From the NCBI RefSeq assembly GCF_000525875.1, contig NZ_AODF01000026.1, forward strand, positions 1 to 64,000: a stretch of DNA of 64,000 nucleotides, written 5' to 3'. A program made the translations under genes and the position numbers. Numbering within the stretch: the stretch's first letter is position 1; each line of letters begins with the position of its first letter. This document shows, one piece after another, positions 21,729 through 30,103 of this stretch. A model generated the notes under the pieces. The model ran no database searches and was not told where the DNA came from. It saw only the letters and a program-made list of their open reading frames with translations. This stretch comes from Listeria floridensis FSL S10-1187. GTDB lineage: Bacteria; Bacillota; Bacilli; Lactobacillales; Listeriaceae.

Positions 21729-22481
21729 GTGGAATATACGATTCAAAGTTTCGCAAAACTAGCGGGGGTGAGCACGCGAACGCTTCGGTATTACGACCAA
21801 ATCGGACTTTTAACGCCGGCAAGAGTTCGGTCAAACGGGTATCGAATTTATGGGGAGAAGCAAGTCAATTTACTTCAGCAGATTTTATTTTATCGCGAAA
21901 TGGAGCTCGGTCTTCCAGAAATTAAGGAAATTGTGCTGAATCCCGAGTTCGATGCGCAAAAAGCGCTACTTACACATCACGCACAACTCCTCCAAAAACA
22001 AAAGCGATTGGAACGTTTGATTGAAACAGTTGAACAAACAATCGAAGCAGAGAAAGGAACGATTACGATGACAGACAAAGAAAAGTTTGCTGCATTTAAG
22101 GATGAACTTGTGGAGCAAAATGAAGAAAAATATGGAGAAGAACTACGCGAGAAATATGGCGAAAAAGAAATCGAAAGGAGCAATAAAAAGGTAAAAGGCA
22201 TGTCGGAAGCTGATTATGCACATGTAACGGCACTGAATGACAAACTGTTTGCGATTTTGAAGGAGATGCAAATCGAAGCAACCGATGAGCTCGTCGAATT
22301 AGCCGTAAATGTGCATAAAGAATGGTTAAGCTACTTCTGGCCGGAGTACTCCAAAGAGGCACACATTGGGCTTGCAAACATGTATGTCGAAGATCCGCGT
22401 TTTACAGCGTACTATGATGATCGCGCTGGAGACGGGGCTGCTGAGCTACTTCGAGATGCGGTTGTAAAAGTGCTTGGCTAA
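21729..22481 (+). CDS. MerR-family regulator with TipAS-type ligand domain
   Basis: A 250-aa regulator. The N-terminal winged helix reads YTIQSFAKLAGVSTRTLRYYDQIGLLTPARV, followed by the coiled-coil dimerisation helix (residues 80-115) and a TipA-S type domain (KVKGMSEADYAHVTALND, VHKEWLSYFWPEYSKEAHIGLANMYVEDPRFTAYYD) that binds hydrophobic or thiopeptide drugs in relatives such as TipA and Mta. The GTG at 21729 has AAGGAGG eight bases upstream. It probably controls its own promoter; a target transporter is not obvious nearby, since the symporter genes are 170 bp downstream beyond a terminator. Confidence 0.85.
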   Translation: MEYTIQSFAKLAGVSTRTLRYYDQIGLLTPARVRSNGYRIYGEKQVNLLQQILFYREMELGLPEIKEIVLNPEFDAQKALLTHHAQLLQKQKRLERLIETVEQTIEAEKGTITMTDKEKFAAFKDELVEQNEEKYGEELREKYGEKEIERSNKKVKGMSEADYAHVTALNDKLFAILKEMQIEATDELVELAVNVHKEWLSYFWPEYSKEAHIGLANMYVEDPRFTAYYDDRAGDGAAELLRDAVVKVLG

Positions 22482-22492
22482 AAAGGAAATGG

Positions 22493-22525
22493 AAAGCATC
22501 CAAAATCAGATTTTGGATGCTTTTT
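22493..22525. terminator. Terminator after the MerR-TipAS gene
   Basis: Stem AAAGCATCCAAAATC / ATTTTGGATGCTTTTT with almost no loop beyond AGA, followed by T5. Perfect and strong. Confidence 0.88.
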
Positions 22526-22651
22526 CAGATATACAGTCAAAAACACTACATTAGTCGTAAAAACCCCTTTTCCCTGTCAATTTCCTTAACATTCGTCCCA
22601 TTTCTGTGTTAATCTATTCTATAGACAAAAACGAGAGGAGTTCTATTCATC

Positions 22652-22762
22652 ATGACGACCAAAAACTCATCAAACAAAAAACTGCTGCTCAAAATCACCT
22701 TATCCGTCATCACTGGCCTGCTTATTTTCTACGGTATTATTGTTTGGGCACTTTTTCAGTAA
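22652..22762 (+). CDS. 36-aa single-membrane-helix protein
   Basis: A short open frame starting MTTKNSSNKKLLLKITLSV and ending IVWALFQ, with a GAGAGGAG ribosome site. The polar, Lys-rich start followed by an 18-residue hydrophobic stretch predicts one transmembrane helix. It lies 27 bp before the DUF3311 gene and in the same direction as the symporter, so it may be a third small subunit of that operon. Support comes from the ribosome site, composition and position only. Confidence 0.5.
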   Translation: MTTKNSSNKKLLLKITLSVITGLLIFYGIIVWALFQ

Positions 22763-22789
22763 AAATCAAAAAATAAGGGGACTTAATCA

Positions 22790-22981
22790 TGAAAAAACTG
22801 ATTTTGCTAGTGCCTTTCCTGTTTATTCTCGGAGGAATTCCCTTGGCAAATCGAATCCATCCGCAGGTCTTTGGTTTCCCATTCGTACTTTTTTTGGATT
22901 GTACTTGGGACGCTTCTCGCTTCACTTTCTCTTTTCCTCGTCTATCATCTTGAGAAGAAAAAAGGAGATGAACGCGCGTGA
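22790..22981 (+). CDS. DUF3311 small membrane protein (YhjC-like), frame broken at T7
   Basis: Repaired, this encodes about 63 aa with two helices: MKKLILLVPFLFILGGIPLAN and FWIVLGTLLASLSLFLVYH, then EKKKGDERA. The T7 run at 22889-22895 shifts the given sequence out of frame; deleting one T restores a protein whose stop overlaps the symporter GTG in a GTGA. DUF3311 proteins regularly precede sodium:solute symporters (B. subtilis yhjC-yhjB), and seem to be small accessory subunits. Confidence 0.72.
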
Positions 22982-24435
22982 CTGCACTTTTTGTAATGTC
23001 GGCTTTTTTCATTTTAACGATCATCTTGGCGCTCCTTGCACGCCGCAGACAACAAATGACGCTTCAAAATTGGACAGTCGGTAATCGTAGCTTTAACACG
23101 ATTTTCGTCTTTCTGCTTACAGCCGGCGAAGTATATACAACATTTTCATTTCTCGGCGGAAGCGGCTGGGCCTATTCTAAAGGGATTTCTGCAATCTATG
23201 TTATGGTCTATATTGCCTTATCCTATGTCACTTCCTATTTTCTTTTGCCGCTAATCTGGAAATACGCCCATCAGCATCGACTTGTTTCGCAATCTGATTT
23301 TTTCGCTAAAAAATATGAGAGTCGCGGACTTGGTATCCTTGTTGCCCTAATTGGTGTCATCGCAATGATCCCTATTATTGTCATTCAGCTAAAAGGACTT
23401 GGTATCATCGTGTCACTCACTTCTTACGGACGCATCCCAATGAATACGGCCATTTTAATCGGCACAGCTGCCATCATTTTATATTCTGTTATTTCTGGGA
23501 TTCGCGGTGCGGCATGGATTGCCGTTCTAAAAGATTTAATGATCCTATTTGTGATTGTCTTTATGGGCATTTACTTGCCGCTACATTATTACGGCAGCTT
23601 TGGCGAGTTGTTCCGTCAAGTTGAAGCTGTTAAGCCCGAACTTTTAACCTTTCCAAAATCAACATACAGCGTCACGTGGTTCATTAGCACGGTCTTATTT
23701 TACGTTCTCGGCTTTTATTTATGGCCACAAGTTTTCGCTTCTACTTTCACGGCAAAGAATGCAGATACTTTTCGGAAAAACGCGATCATTAGTCCGCTTT
23801 ACACATTAATGCTTGTGTTTGTCATTTTGATCGGCTTCACTGCTGTCCTGCAAGTACCAGGCTTAACCGGAACTGACAGCGATCTAGCGTTAATCAAGCT
23901 TGCTATTCAAAGTTTCAATCCGTTTTTCGTTGGGATTATCGGAGCCGCCGGCATGCTCACGGCACTCGTTCCGGGGGCAATGCTATTGTTATCCGCAAGC
24001 ACCCTTGTTTCTAAAAACATCTGGTTCGGGTTAAGTAAAAATCCGCGCGATGCGAAAGTGGCTTTCGTTTCTAAACTGTTTGTGCCGATTCTCGGCTTGT
24101 TAGCTTGTCTTTTTGTTTTCCAAGGCGGCGAAGCGCTAGCTGCAATCCTTCAAGTCGGATACAGCTTGATTGTCCAGCTTGCGCCAGCACTGTTTGCGAG
24201 CATATTTACGAAAAACCCATTGACGAAACAAGGAGCTGTTGCAGGAATGATTGTCGGTATCCTGATTACGATTTTCATCAGCAATTACAGCATGACACTT
24301 GCGACACTGTTCCCAGAGCTACCGACTGCAATCAGTGATATCAATATCGGTTTCTTACCGTTAATTGCTAACTTAGTTATCGCAGTGATCGTCAGCCTAT
24401 TAACAAGAAAAAACCAGAAATCTGAAGCGCGCTGA
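22978..24435 (+). CDS. Sodium:solute symporter family transporter (YhjB-like)
   Basis: A 485-aa SSS-family carrier with about 13 membrane helices. Recognisable segments include NWTVGNRSFNTIFVFLLTAGEVYTTFSFLGGSG in the first two helices, the GIRGAAWIAVLKDLMILF region and GAAGMLTALVPGAMLLLSASTL. It imports a small organic solute with Na+; the substrate cannot be told from sequence. GTG start overlapping the DUF3311 stop, with AAAGGAG upstream. The stop codon lies inside the terminator hairpin. Confidence 0.85.
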   Translation: MTALFVMSAFFILTIILALLARRRQQMTLQNWTVGNRSFNTIFVFLLTAGEVYTTFSFLGGSGWAYSKGISAIYVMVYIALSYVTSYFLLPLIWKYAHQHRLVSQSDFFAKKYESRGLGILVALIGVIAMIPIIVIQLKGLGIIVSLTSYGRIPMNTAILIGTAAIILYSVISGIRGAAWIAVLKDLMILFVIVFMGIYLPLHYYGSFGELFRQVEAVKPELLTFPKSTYSVTWFISTVLFYVLGFYLWPQVFASTFTAKNADTFRKNAIISPLYTLMLVFVILIGFTAVLQVPGLTGTDSDLALIKLAIQSFNPFFVGIIGAAGMLTALVPGAMLLLSASTLVSKNIWFGLSKNPRDAKVAFVSKLFVPILGLLACLFVFQGGEALAAILQVGYSLIVQLAPALFASIFTKNPLTKQGAVAGMIVGILITIFISNYSMTLATLFPELPTAISDINIGFLPLIANLVIAVIVSLLTRKNQKSEAR

Positions 24436-24459
24436 GCGGGCTTCAGGTTTCTGGTTTAT
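24413..24459. terminator. Bidirectional terminator between symporter and rRNA methylase
   Basis: Stem AACCAGAAATCTGAAGC / GCTTCAGGTTTCTGGTT spanning the symporter stop codon, with a T-rich tail. The genes on either side converge. Confidence 0.8.
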
Positions 24460-25847
24460 TTATTTCGTTTCGGATTAGATTTTAATGTTAGCTTAACCAC
24501 ACATTCAACTTGCGCTGTCATCGGGAACATGTCAATCGGTTGCAGATAGCGAATCCGGTAGCGTTTTTCAAGCACCGCTAAATCCCTTGCAAGCGTAGAC
24601 GGGTTACAAGAGACATACACGAGTTGCTTTGGTTTTGCAGAAAGAATCGCACGGAGAAGTTCATCATCTAGCCCGACACGCGGCGGATCGACAACCACTG
24701 CATCTGGTTTATACCCCTCTTTTTGCCAGTCAGAAAAGACTTGTTCAGCCGCTCCGACAACATATTCAGCATTCTCCACACCATTTTTCAAAGCATTTTC
24801 CTGCGCATCAAGAATCGCATCACGAACCGTGTCCATTCCGCGTACTTCACGTACATCTTCCGCAAGCGACAACCCGATTGTTCCCGCGCCGCAGTAAGCG
24901 TCAACCAAACTTTCATTTCCAGTGAGCGTGAGCGCATTCCGAACTTCGGCGTAAAGCTTATTTGTTTGGCTTGGATTAAGTTGGAAAAAAGCACGAGCCG
25001 AGAGATCAAATTGCTGTTCCATAAGTTTCTCTGTCATTTTGTCTTTCCCTGCGAGCCGAACTGTATCCGCCCCAAAAATCAAAGAAGTTTCATCTGGATT
25101 GATATTTTGCATCAACGAGACAATCTCAGGAAACTCTGCCGTAATCCGCGCAACAAGCTCTTCCTTGCCATGGAATTTTTCGCGCGTCGTAACAAGAACC
25201 AGTTGGACTTCCTTAGTCTCTACGCCGACGCGCACAACGATCGTGCGGATAACGCCGGTTTTTTTTCGTTCATTGTAAGCTTTGATGCCAAGATCATTCA
25301 AGTGATCGCGGACAGCATTTGTGATGCGGACTGTCCGCGGATCTTGAACAAGACAGTCTTCAATCGGAACAAGATCATGACTATTTGCGCCGAATAAGCC
25401 GGTTTTAAGCCGACCGTCAAGCATCCGCGCTTGGAACTGACTTTTATTCCGGTAGCGAAACGGTTCGTCCATCCCAATTGTATCGCGGATTTTAAGCTTT
25501 TCAATCTTAAAATTCGTATGCTTTTCAAGTGCTTGGATCAGCAAGTCTTTTTTCAAATCAAGCTGACCGCTGTAAGCCAGATGTTGAAGTTCACAGCCAC
25601 CACAAGTTTCATAAATTGGGCAAGGTGGCACTACGCGCAGCTCGGACTTTCGACGGATTTTTTTCACAAATGCTTCGTTATAATTTTTATGAGTTTTCGT
25701 TACTTCGACAATCACTTCTTCACCGGTTAAGGCACCTGGGACAAAGACTACGGCTTGCTTGTAATAACCGATTCCCTCCCCGTTTATTCCCATTCGTTTA
25801 ATTTTGAGTGGAAACTCCTGTCCCACTTCTACGACCGTCCGATTCAC
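24456..25847 (-). CDS. rlmCD: 23S rRNA (uracil-5-)-methyltransferase, RlmCD/RumA family
   Basis: About 463 aa. An N-terminal TRAM domain (FPLKIKRMGINGEGIGYYK), an iron-sulfur cluster motif CPIYETCGGCELQHL, then the SAM-dependent domain with FFQLNPSQTN, DAYCGAGTIGLSL, DPPRVGLD and the catalytic-Cys motif YVSCNPSTLARD. RlmCD makes m5U at two 23S rRNA sites in Bacillus; which site is used here is not visible. The GTG at 25847 has GGAGGAGAGG at proper spacing and is preferred over the ATG nine codons upstream. Single-gene unit, divergent from the kinase gene. Confidence 0.9.
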   Translation of the reverse strand: MNRTVVEVGQEFPLKIKRMGINGEGIGYYKQAVVFVPGALTGEEVIVEVTKTHKNYNEAFVKKIRRKSELRVVPPCPIYETCGGCELQHLAYSGQLDLKKDLLIQALEKHTNFKIEKLKIRDTIGMDEPFRYRNKSQFQARMLDGRLKTGLFGANSHDLVPIEDCLVQDPRTVRITNAVRDHLNDLGIKAYNERKKTGVIRTIVVRVGVETKEVQLVLVTTREKFHGKEELVARITAEFPEIVSLMQNINPDETSLIFGADTVRLAGKDKMTEKLMEQQFDLSARAFFQLNPSQTNKLYAEVRNALTLTGNESLVDAYCGAGTIGLSLAEDVREVRGMDTVRDAILDAQENALKNGVENAEYVVGAAEQVFSDWQKEGYKPDAVVVDPPRVGLDDELLRAILSAKPKQLVYVSCNPSTLARDLAVLEKRYRIRYLQPIDMFPMTAQVECVVKLTLKSNPKRNK

Positions 25848-25955
25848 TTGCCTCTCCTCCGTTTCATACTTCATTCATACTATCAAAAAATAGTTGTTTT
25901 GTCACCGCTTTTTAGTATAATAGGTAAGTATGGCCAAGGTGAAAAGGAGGCCTGT

Positions 25956-26615
25956 GTGAAAGGGATGGAAAAAAACGTGATTGTACTTGCAGGAATGATT
26001 GGAGCTGGCAAAAGCAGCTACACGGAAATGATCGCACGCGAACTTGATTCGACGGCATTTTATGAAAGCATTCAAGATAATCGAATTTTAGAGATGTTTT
26101 ATGCTGATCAGGCACGCTGGGCTTTTGCACTTCAAATTTATTTTTTAAATACGCGTTTTCGCAGCATTAAAGCGGCACTGCGCGACCAAAACAACGTGCT
26201 TGACCGAAGTATTTATGAAGATGCGCTCTTCACTCAAATCAACTACGAGGAAGGCAACATTTCGGCACCTGAAATGGATACCTACCTTGATTTACTCGAC
26301 AATATGATGGAAGAACTTGGCTCGCTTCCAAAAAAATCGCCGGATCTCTTAATTTACCTTAGAGGAAGTCTCGATACTGTTCTTAAGCGCATTAAACAGC
26401 GCGGCCGTCCGTACGAGCAAATCAATGAGAATCCCAGTCTTTTAGAATATTACAAGCGACTTCATGCCCGCTATGATAGTTGGTTTGAAAGCTATGATAA
26501 GAGTGCCACCCTCGTCATTAACATTGATGAACTGGATATTACGAACAGTGAAGACGCTTATCAAGTGATGCAGCAGATTCGAACCAAATTAAAAGAAGTT
26601 CATCAATACGAATAA
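25956..26615 (+). CDS. Deoxynucleoside kinase (dGK/dAK family)
   Basis: A 219-aa P-loop kinase of the dCK/dGK superfamily that salvages deoxynucleosides to monophosphates. The Walker A motif is AGMIGAGKSSY, the substrate-site motif is LDRSIYEDALF, and the LID arginines lie in KRIKQRGRPYEQ. The GTG at 25956 sits five bases after AGGAGG; the next in-frame ATG three codons later is an alternative. A TATAAT -10 lies at 25915-25920. Specificity (dG versus dA) cannot be read from the sequence. Confidence 0.87.
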   Translation: MKGMEKNVIVLAGMIGAGKSSYTEMIARELDSTAFYESIQDNRILEMFYADQARWAFALQIYFLNTRFRSIKAALRDQNNVLDRSIYEDALFTQINYEEGNISAPEMDTYLDLLDNMMEELGSLPKKSPDLLIYLRGSLDTVLKRIKQRGRPYEQINENPSLLEYYKRLHARYDSWFESYDKSATLVINIDELDITNSEDAYQVMQQIRTKLKEVHQYE

Positions 26616-26645
26616 AAGAACCGCGCCGGAGCGCGGTTCTTTTAT
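26614..26645. terminator. Bidirectional terminator
   Basis: Perfect stem AAAAGAACCGCGC / GCGCGGTTCTTTT with a four-base loop between convergent genes. Confidence 0.9.
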
Positions 26646-27109
26646 TTAAAGCGTGATTTTTCATAGTTATACGGGATACTAGATCCGACAAGAACATCTT
26701 CAATTTTCTCGATAATCAGCCAATCATCCATCGTCCCTTGATGTTCAAATTCGAGCGACTCAATTTCTTCAACATGATCAAACTCGACAAAGCACAAACA
26801 TTTTTTATGCCAACACTGAATTTGTTTTTCCGTCAGATTGAGTTTTTCTTGTCTGACATGAAGCGCATCAGTAATTTCTTCGTCGCTGAGTTTTGTCAAA
26901 TTTTCAACAGCCGTTACTTTTGCCTTAACCGCTATCTCGGTTGTTCCTTTTTCCATAAAATAAAGGGTTTCGCCTTCAAAAACGCGGCTGTGCGGAATTT
27001 TGCGACCAGCCGCCCCGCGCACAATCATTGTTTTAGTACCTTGTTTGATTTTATCAAGGACGTGCTCGCCTTTTTTTCCAGCATTATCGGTGTATACGAG
27101 ATGAATCAT
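26642..27109 (-). CDS. Conserved hypothetical protein, possible ASCH/PUA-like fold
   Basis: A 155-aa soluble protein starting MIHLVYTDNAGKKGEHVLDKI with a GGGGG ribosome site nine bases upstream; a 23-codon open extension upstream overlaps a TATAAT -10 (27144-27149) and is excluded. The middle (TKTMIVRGAAGRKIPHSRVFEGETLYFMEK, then KAKVTAVENLTKLSDEE) resembles ASCH-domain proteins, which bind RNA or nucleotides, but the match is by eye only. Two Cys in WHKKCLCF are notable. No operon partner. Confidence 0.6.
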   Translation of the reverse strand: MIHLVYTDNAGKKGEHVLDKIKQGTKTMIVRGAAGRKIPHSRVFEGETLYFMEKGTTEIAVKAKVTAVENLTKLSDEEITDALHVRQEKLNLTEKQIQCWHKKCLCFVEFDHVEEIESLEFEHQGTMDDWLIIEKIEDVLVGSSIPYNYEKSRFK

Positions 27110-27208
27110 CTTTTTTTTCCCCCTTGTTCTATCATTTACTACTATTATACCGAGGTTTTTAAATCCTTTGCTTCCCAAACTTTGCCAATTGGCTCTGAAA
27201 ATGCGAAA

Positions 27209-27240
27209 AAAGTGAGAATGTTTACCATTCCCACTTTTCC
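27209..27240. terminator. Terminator after the YihY-family gene
   Basis: Stem AAAGTGAGAATG / CATTCCCACTTT with one mismatch. It serves the minus-strand gene ending at 27241. Confidence 0.65.
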
Positions 27241-28098
27241 TTAGTTAATTTCGCCGACAGCTCGTTTTTGTTTCAATATCGCTAAAACCGCGTTCAATTC
27301 GCCGCCAATCATCAGAATAATCCCTGTTAAATAAAACCATAACATCAAAATAATAATCACACCGATGCTGCCGTATGTCGCTGAATAGTTTGCGAAATTA
27401 TTTACATAAAAAGCAAAACCGAGCGAAGCAACCGACCAACCGACTGTTGAAAAGACTGCGCCGGGAAGGACACTGAAAAGATGTGTCCGCTTGGCAGGAG
27501 CAACCCAGTATAGAAATACAAACACAACGAAGATCACGATAACCGTAATTACCCAACGAATACTGTTCCAGAAATCTAAGACTTCCTTAGAAACATGCAA
27601 GTGATTAAAAATAAAAATTCCGATTTGCTGTCCGAATACAAGCAGTACAAGTGTAACGCCAATTGTAGCAATCATTGCGAGCGTAAAAGCCATGGATAAA
27701 AAGCGCTGAATAAAATAATTGCGTCGATCTGTCACATTATAAGCTTTGTTCAGTGCCTTCATCACAGCATTCATGCCATTTGAAGCTGACCAAAGCGTTG
27801 CAATAATCCCGATTGAAAGTAAACCGCCGTTTCGGTTAGACAAGAGCGAATCCAAATTAGATTCCAGAAAGTTGATAATCTCTTTTGGCGCGAATTCTTG
27901 AATCAAATTAAAAACTGAATCTCGGTCAATATTCAAGTAGGCAAGTAGCGTCGCCGCAATAAGAAGCATCGGAAAAATTGAGAACAGCATGTAATAGGCG
28001 AGTTGAGCTGCATTTCCAGAAACATCATTTTTGCTAATTTGCCGAACAATAAAAGAAATAATGCGATAAAAATAATTGGTTTGTATTTTTTTAAACAC
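27241..28098 (-). CDS. YihY/UPF0761 family inner membrane protein
   Basis: A 285-aa protein with about six helices. Family hallmarks are NAAQLAYYMLFSIFPMLLI, GLLSIGIIATLWSASNGMNAVMKALNKAYNV and YATYGSIGVIIILMLWFYLTGIILMIGGELNAVL. It was once annotated as ribonuclease BN, which has been withdrawn for this family; the role is unknown. GTG start with GGGAGGGGGAGAAG upstream. Monocistronic. Confidence 0.87.
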   Translation of the reverse strand: MFKKIQTNYFYRIISFIVRQISKNDVSGNAAQLAYYMLFSIFPMLLIAATLLAYLNIDRDSVFNLIQEFAPKEIINFLESNLDSLLSNRNGGLLSIGIIATLWSASNGMNAVMKALNKAYNVTDRRNYFIQRFLSMAFTLAMIATIGVTLVLLVFGQQIGIFIFNHLHVSKEVLDFWNSIRWVITVIVIFVVFVFLYWVAPAKRTHLFSVLPGAVFSTVGWSVASLGFAFYVNNFANYSATYGSIGVIIILMLWFYLTGIILMIGGELNAVLAILKQKRAVGEIN

Positions 28099-28255
28099 AG
28101 TCTTCTCCCCCTCCCTTTAAACATCCCTGATGAATAAGCAAACATATAATTGCAATCTACATACTACCATTAAAAGATATAAAAGTCATCCGATTTCGAT
28201 CACTTCATTTTTGCGCTTGTCTCACACTTCCCCTATTAAAAGATCAGTGTTAGAT

Positions 28256-28284
28256 TTGACATACGCGCATTAAATGCGTATAAT
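28256..28284 (+). promoter_or_regulatory. Consensus sigmaA promoter with internal operator for hicAB
   Basis: Perfect -35 TTGACA (28256-28261), 17-bp spacer and perfect -10 TATAAT (28279-28284). The spacer contains the palindrome CGCATTAAATGCG (28266-28278), ideally placed for autorepression by the HicB antitoxin. Transcription should begin near 28291, only a few bases before the proposed hicA start. Confidence 0.85.
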
Positions 28285-28297
28285 AAAATCGAAAGAG

Positions 28298-28504
28298 GTG
28301 AAACGATTTCCGCTGACATCCAAACAAATGGTGAAACTACTTCATAGAAACGGTTTCCACAAAGTCGTACAGCATGGAATTCATTTGAAGATGTACAGCC
28401 CTTTTACGAAGCAAACTGTGATAGTACCTATGCACAACAATGAACTTGGAAAAGGTCTTGAACGAAGTATACTCAAGCAAGCTGGACTTATTTCTCAGAA
28501 ATAA
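28298..28504 (+). CDS. hicA: HicA-type mRNA interferase toxin
   Basis: About 68 aa in the HicA double-stranded-RNA-binding fold: RFPLTSKQMVKLLHRNGFHKV at the N-terminus, then the catalytic His region VQHGIHLKM and the basic end GKGLERSILKQAGL. HicA cleaves mRNA when free of HicB. The start is uncertain: the ATG at 28274 overlaps the -10 box, so GTG 28298 is the earliest possible, with a very short 5' leader. The antitoxin gene follows 42 bp downstream. Confidence 0.85.
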   Translation: MKRFPLTSKQMVKLLHRNGFHKVVQHGIHLKMYSPFTKQTVIVPMHNNELGKGLERSILKQAGLISQK

Positions 28505-28546
28505 TTTCGATGAAAGCTACCGTTAACGATTAAAGGAGGATGGAAC

Positions 28547-28933
28547 ATGGCAATTAATGTCTTATATCCGGCAACGATTGAAGAAGATGGCTCTTTCTTT
28601 TTGATTAAATTTCCCGATATTCCAGAAGCCATGACACAAGGGGAAACACTTAAACAAGCATTTGAAATGGCGGAAGAGGTTCTTGGTTTAAGTCTTGAAG
28701 ATAAAAATGACTTTCCAAAACCAAGTGAGATCAAGGATGTTAGACGGCAATTTCCTGACAAAGAAGTAGCCTTGATCGGACTTGATCTTGCAGCTTATCG
28801 TAGAAAATATCATTCAAAAACAATTCGAAAAAATGTCACGATTCCAGAATATTTAGCTCAAATTGCTGAAGAAGAACGGATTAATTTTTCGCAAACATTA
28901 ACCGAAGCACTTAAAGAAAAGCTCAAAATTTAA
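28547..28933 (+). CDS. hicB: HicB-type antitoxin
   Basis: A 128-aa protein: an N-terminal HicB fold (NVLYPATIEEDGSFFLIKFPDIPEAMTQGETLKQA) that covers the toxin, and a C-terminal DNA-binding segment IRKNVTIPEYLAQIAEEERINFSQTLTEALKEKL of ribbon-helix-helix type. It neutralises HicA and should repress the operon at the palindrome inside the promoter. Strong AAAGGAGGA ribosome site, better than that of hicA, which would favour excess antitoxin. Confidence 0.88.
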   Translation: MAINVLYPATIEEDGSFFLIKFPDIPEAMTQGETLKQAFEMAEEVLGLSLEDKNDFPKPSEIKDVRRQFPDKEVALIGLDLAAYRRKYHSKTIRKNVTIPEYLAQIAEEERINFSQTLTEALKEKLKI

Positions 28934-29021
28934 TCATTGATTAAAAGAAAAGGAGTATTACTCGACAGATGCCGAAAGACCAAATACAATAGGAGATATC
29001 TTATATTAAAGGGGAAGAAAA

Positions 29022-29246
29022 ATGAATTTGGAACAGCCCAGTCAAGAAAATGTTAATTTTATGCTAAATCAAATTACGGATAAGCTCAAAATGGTCAATG
29101 CTTCGGTTTTTGATCACTTAGAAGCGGATCAAGTAAACTACGAACTGCTTCATGATCTTTATCAGCTGATTGATCGCAAATCTTCATTCAGCCCACGTGA
29201 AATGCAGATGTTTGCCGAAGAACTTCGAGCGATTAGAAAGGCTTAG
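29022..29246 (+). CDS. DUF1128 / YfkK-family small protein
   Basis: A 74-aa acidic helical protein, MNLEQPSQENVNFMLNQI to FSPREMQMFAEELRAIRKA, matching the UPF0435 (YfkK) family of Bacillales. Function unknown. It has an AAAGGGGAAG ribosome site and meets the acetyltransferase gene tail to tail with a 4-bp overlap and no terminator between them. Confidence 0.8.
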   Translation: MNLEQPSQENVNFMLNQITDKLKMVNASVFDHLEADQVNYELLHDLYQLIDRKSSFSPREMQMFAEELRAIRKA

Positions 29247-30043
29247 CGGTCAAAGTAAGAAGCCGCAAAGTCGACTATTTCTTTCATTTTATACACTTTT
29301 GAAGGCGCAAGCGCGATTGTTTGTTTATGATCGCCATGCGTCTTTTCATATGCCTCGCCCACCTTGATGAATTGATCACTGTCATAGGCTTTTTCTTGAT
29401 AGTATTTTCTGACGCGTTTGCCATTTTCAATCACAGCTGCATTGGCTGTTTTAAGCGGAATTTTACTCGAAAGTTCTTCCGCCAAGTGAAGCGATGTATT
29501 TTTGTCATTGTCAACGCCGAACAAAATGATTTTGCTTGCTTCGATTTCGTAAAGTTTCCCAAGAGGCGAGTTTTTCCCAAATCCATGTTCTAAGGTTTGT
29601 CCTTCAAGAATCCAGTCCGCATGTTTGCCCCACGCTGTGAAGGAGTAGTATGGATGCTCGCTTCGCTTCACATCTTTAAGTGCTCGAAACGTCTCTGCAA
29701 TGACGCCCATATTGGCACTTGGCGTCCTATCTTTATCATACACGGGCGTTTCAGCTTGAATTGTATCCCACCATTCTTCTGGAACCGGCGGATTTTCCCA
29801 ATCTTTTGGATCGCTAAGCCCAGCTGTTTGAGCCGGCATCACGAGTGTCCCCTCTTCTGTCAAAAGCGACTGCAGCGCATCAATCACAGCAATTGCCCCG
29901 CCGCAAACCCATCCTGCTTGCGAAAGCGAAGCATGAAAGATAATTGAGTCCCCTTTTTCGATTCCGACTGCTGCAAATTCTGCTTGGAGACGGGTCACTG
30001 TGTAAGGCATAGTCGAACGATGAATCGATGCTTTTTCACTCAT
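29243..30043 (-). CDS. Aminoglycoside N(3)-acetyltransferase family protein
   Basis: A 266-aa member of the antibiotic N-acetyltransferase fold (AAC(3), YokD). Motifs include DSIIFHASLSQAGWVCGGA, GTLVMPAQTAGLSDP, EHPYYSFTAWGKHA and HGFGKNSPLGKLYE, which make up the acetyl-CoA and substrate pockets. L. monocytogenes carries an orthologue at this locus (lmo1708 by recall). Whether it acts on aminoglycosides is doubtful for core-genome members of this family. ATG with GGGGAA upstream. Confidence 0.82.
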   Translation of the reverse strand: MSEKASIHRSTMPYTVTRLQAEFAAVGIEKGDSIIFHASLSQAGWVCGGAIAVIDALQSLLTEEGTLVMPAQTAGLSDPKDWENPPVPEEWWDTIQAETPVYDKDRTPSANMGVIAETFRALKDVKRSEHPYYSFTAWGKHADWILEGQTLEHGFGKNSPLGKLYEIEASKIILFGVDNDKNTSLHLAEELSSKIPLKTANAAVIENGKRVRKYYQEKAYDSDQFIKVGEAYEKTHGDHKQTIALAPSKVYKMKEIVDFAASYFDR

Positions 30044-30062
30044 AAAAATTCCCCTTTTTCAG

Positions 30063-30102
30063 AAAAAAGCTGCAACAAAATTTCGCTGCAGCTTTTCTTA
30101 TT
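30063..30102. terminator. Terminator of map
   Basis: Stem AAAAAAGCTGCA / TGCAGCTTTT with a 12-base loop. On the minus strand it directly follows the map stop codon. Confidence 0.85.
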
Positions 30103-30103
30103 T

